A stretch of DNA of 64,000 bases from Halomonas jincaotanensis (lineage in GTDB: Bacteria > Pseudomonadota > Gammaproteobacteria > Pseudomonadales > Halomonadaceae). The translations under genes and the position numbers were made by a program. Under the pieces are notes generated by a model. That model saw nothing but the letters and a program-made list of their open reading frames with translations, ran no database searches and was not told the origin of the DNA. How positions within the stretch are numbered: the first letter of the stretch is position 1; each line of letters begins with the position of its first letter. Shown piece after piece: positions 63,701 to 64,000 of this stretch. Location of the stretch: the NCBI RefSeq assembly GCF_018448785.1, contig NZ_JAHCLU010000002.1, positions 62,001-126,000 on the forward strand. Direction: 5' to 3'.

Positions 63701-64000
63701 GTCCAGGGCCAGGTTGATGCGCTGTCCGGCAAGCTCGGGCATCCTCTCGGGCAGCCATAGCGCCGCTTTCAGGCGAGCCTGCAGCGGATAGTCGTCGCGA
63801 AGCGTCACGTTCGCTTCCAGCCGCGCATCGGCGTCTTCCGTCGTCACCTCGAGCGACGAGATGTCGACCTCATGTTCTTCGGCGGTCAGCGACACCGCCA
63901 GGCGCTCGACGGCGTAATCCATTGGGCCACCGACCACGAAGTCTTCCACCAGCAGTTCCGGTGCCTCGATACGCAATGGCAAGCGGATGTCGGGTAGCTC
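60710..64000 (-). CDS. tamB: Translocation and assembly module protein TamB (partial, N-terminus off window)
   Basis: The C-terminal 1096 codons or so of an AsmA-like TamB; the frame is still open at the right edge, so the true start is outside. It is mostly repeated beta-strands rich in Leu, Gly and Asp, as expected for the long lipid-conducting groove. The C-terminal DUF490 domain (about the last 300 residues) has [40 protein letters not shown] and [20 protein letters not shown], ending DLVYAF. TamB spans the periplasm and works with TamA in outer-membrane lipid transport and protein assembly. Confidence 0.93.
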   Translation of the reverse strand, partial: ELPDIRLPLRIEAPELLVEDFVVGGPMDYAVERLAVSLTAEEHEVDISSLEVTTEDADARLEANVTLRDDYPLQARLKAALWLPERMPELAGQRINLALDGNLGDLIVRLGFSGPITATFDARLDALDPTVPFTASLDSKLVQWPLPSAAALADPEQLGDTPLDPTDPWLVEDITLRLDGSLTGYRVAASLMAEGPDLPYSRLALAGTGDLEHFAWTPLSFSLGQASVVSRGRVDWAEGLDVEAITRLDNLDPEAFVEGLPGRLDGDAELNFTQSVAGWSVEVPRLAIDGELQQRPLSLAASLTGNSEMQWQIDTLDFRQGENRLTARGQVSETSIDVAGQLDLPALASLYDDLGGSLSGEFSGSGTLEAPQLDLEMSGQGLRFAENRLERLRLAGRVSGLEDPALDIELGIERLDAAGQRFDAIDLGLDGRLSEHRLTLDANAGQGMPLSRAALAIEGGLGESRERYAGRLTPLEVDTLYGDIRLAEALAFEINLPAGSAQVAPFCLERVQGGALCLQEPLDASAESGRAQLALQALPMSLLDEVVPAEWELDGATNAELIAEWGAGGTWRAQLDLDSELAMNGVDAYGQPWALPESSVTLTADANQTRADMDLGLSLAEVGDINLELGIDDPTGEAQLDGRLRLSSLQLAPYRTLVAGMDRMEGTLGGNVRIGGNRAAPTLDGRIGLDQLRLEGGDLPLAVADGELEVQLAGDRADIDGFIAAEQGRLLIDGSAGWPDPENWRVAVDLEAREDPLLATLPAFGRLRIAPDLTIRVVPDRLQVRGTVQVPWARLEVGDIPESAVAPSPDEVIITRRDQRRMDLEAQRAAERAAAQEMQQNGESAAATLTEAGMAMDVRIELQLGPDMLLDAYGLESGLSGNLEVRQQNGPVQLFGDVSLVDGRFRAFGQDLLIREGQLLFSGPPDQPLLDFEAIRNPEVTEDGVIAGLRVTGSTAQPQLEIFSEPSMEEAQALSYLLRGRSADDSGGADGALTSALVGMTLGRTGGAVGAIGQAFGVDDLNLETAGAGDESQVVLSGQLTEDLRLSYGVGLFSPIAELTLRYTVWRNLYLEAVSGAAQAVDLVYAFSRPGAPPDP

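Overview
The window is a 64 kb piece of a gamma-proteobacterial chromosome, almost certainly from the Halomonadaceae (Halomonas or a close relative). EctA and EctC resemble the Halomonas elongata proteins along their whole length, and TusBCDE, AcpH, YheT, PepQ, Zur and TamB are typical gamma-proteobacterial genes. A near-perfect XerCD dif site at 46327-46354 places the window at the replication terminus.

Layout, left to right. 1-6.5 kb: the end of an NMT1/THI5-like binding protein, the K+/H+ antiporter CvrA, YaeQ, a 24-residue membrane peptide, and the Zn/Cd/Pb ATPase ZntA behind a promoter with the 19-bp spacer of MerR-type control. 6.5-9.3 kb: a small variable region with a transposase remnant, tandem hairpins, a GNAT protein, an orphan 300-residue protein in odd-looking sequence, tandem 11-bp repeats, and tRNA-Ser(UGA) on the minus strand. 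9.5-12.3 kb: yccA, the tusDCBE tRNA 2-thiolation relay, and acpH. 12.3-23.8 kb: a complete respiratory formate dehydrogenase locus with DUF3305/DUF3306, ferredoxin and TorD-like accessory genes, divergent fdhD, and molybdopterin genes moaB and moeA. 23.9-31.5 kb: an XRE-cupin regulator, an HDAC-family deacetylase divergent from a Pat/YfiQ protein acetyltransferase, pdxH, a WrbA-like flavodoxin and smrA. 31.5-38.4 kb: DUF934-cysI, metH, and nfuA with an IscR-like box. 38.4-42.8 kb: a KfrA-like coiled-coil protein divergent from a solitary tyrosine recombinase, then sufE, yidD, hisI and zur. 42.8-46.2 kb: a three-gene envelope module (retropepsin-like protease, inactive transglutaminase with 7 TM, ATP-grasp ligase). 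46.3 kb: dif. 46.5-50.8 kb: a DUF3833 lipoprotein, a damaged ectoine operon (ectA, ectB remnant, ectC), gor and can. 50.9-60 kb: a peptide ABC transporter operon with LysR, PepQ and YheT. 60-64 kb: msrA and the 3' part of tamB.

The main observations are: (1) ectB, the aminotransferase of ectoine synthesis, is reduced to about 125 bp of remnants between intact ectA and ectC; (2) the dif site, and 6.7 kb away a second sequence with the same 12-bp core just upstream of a lone tyrosine recombinase that diverges from a KfrA-like gene; (3) a divergent protein acetyltransferase/deacetylase pair; (4) predicted regulatory sites (MerR-type at zntA, IscR-like at nfuA, palindromes at ectA and the XRE gene) and a leader that can pair with the ribosome binding site of the peptide-binding protein gene.
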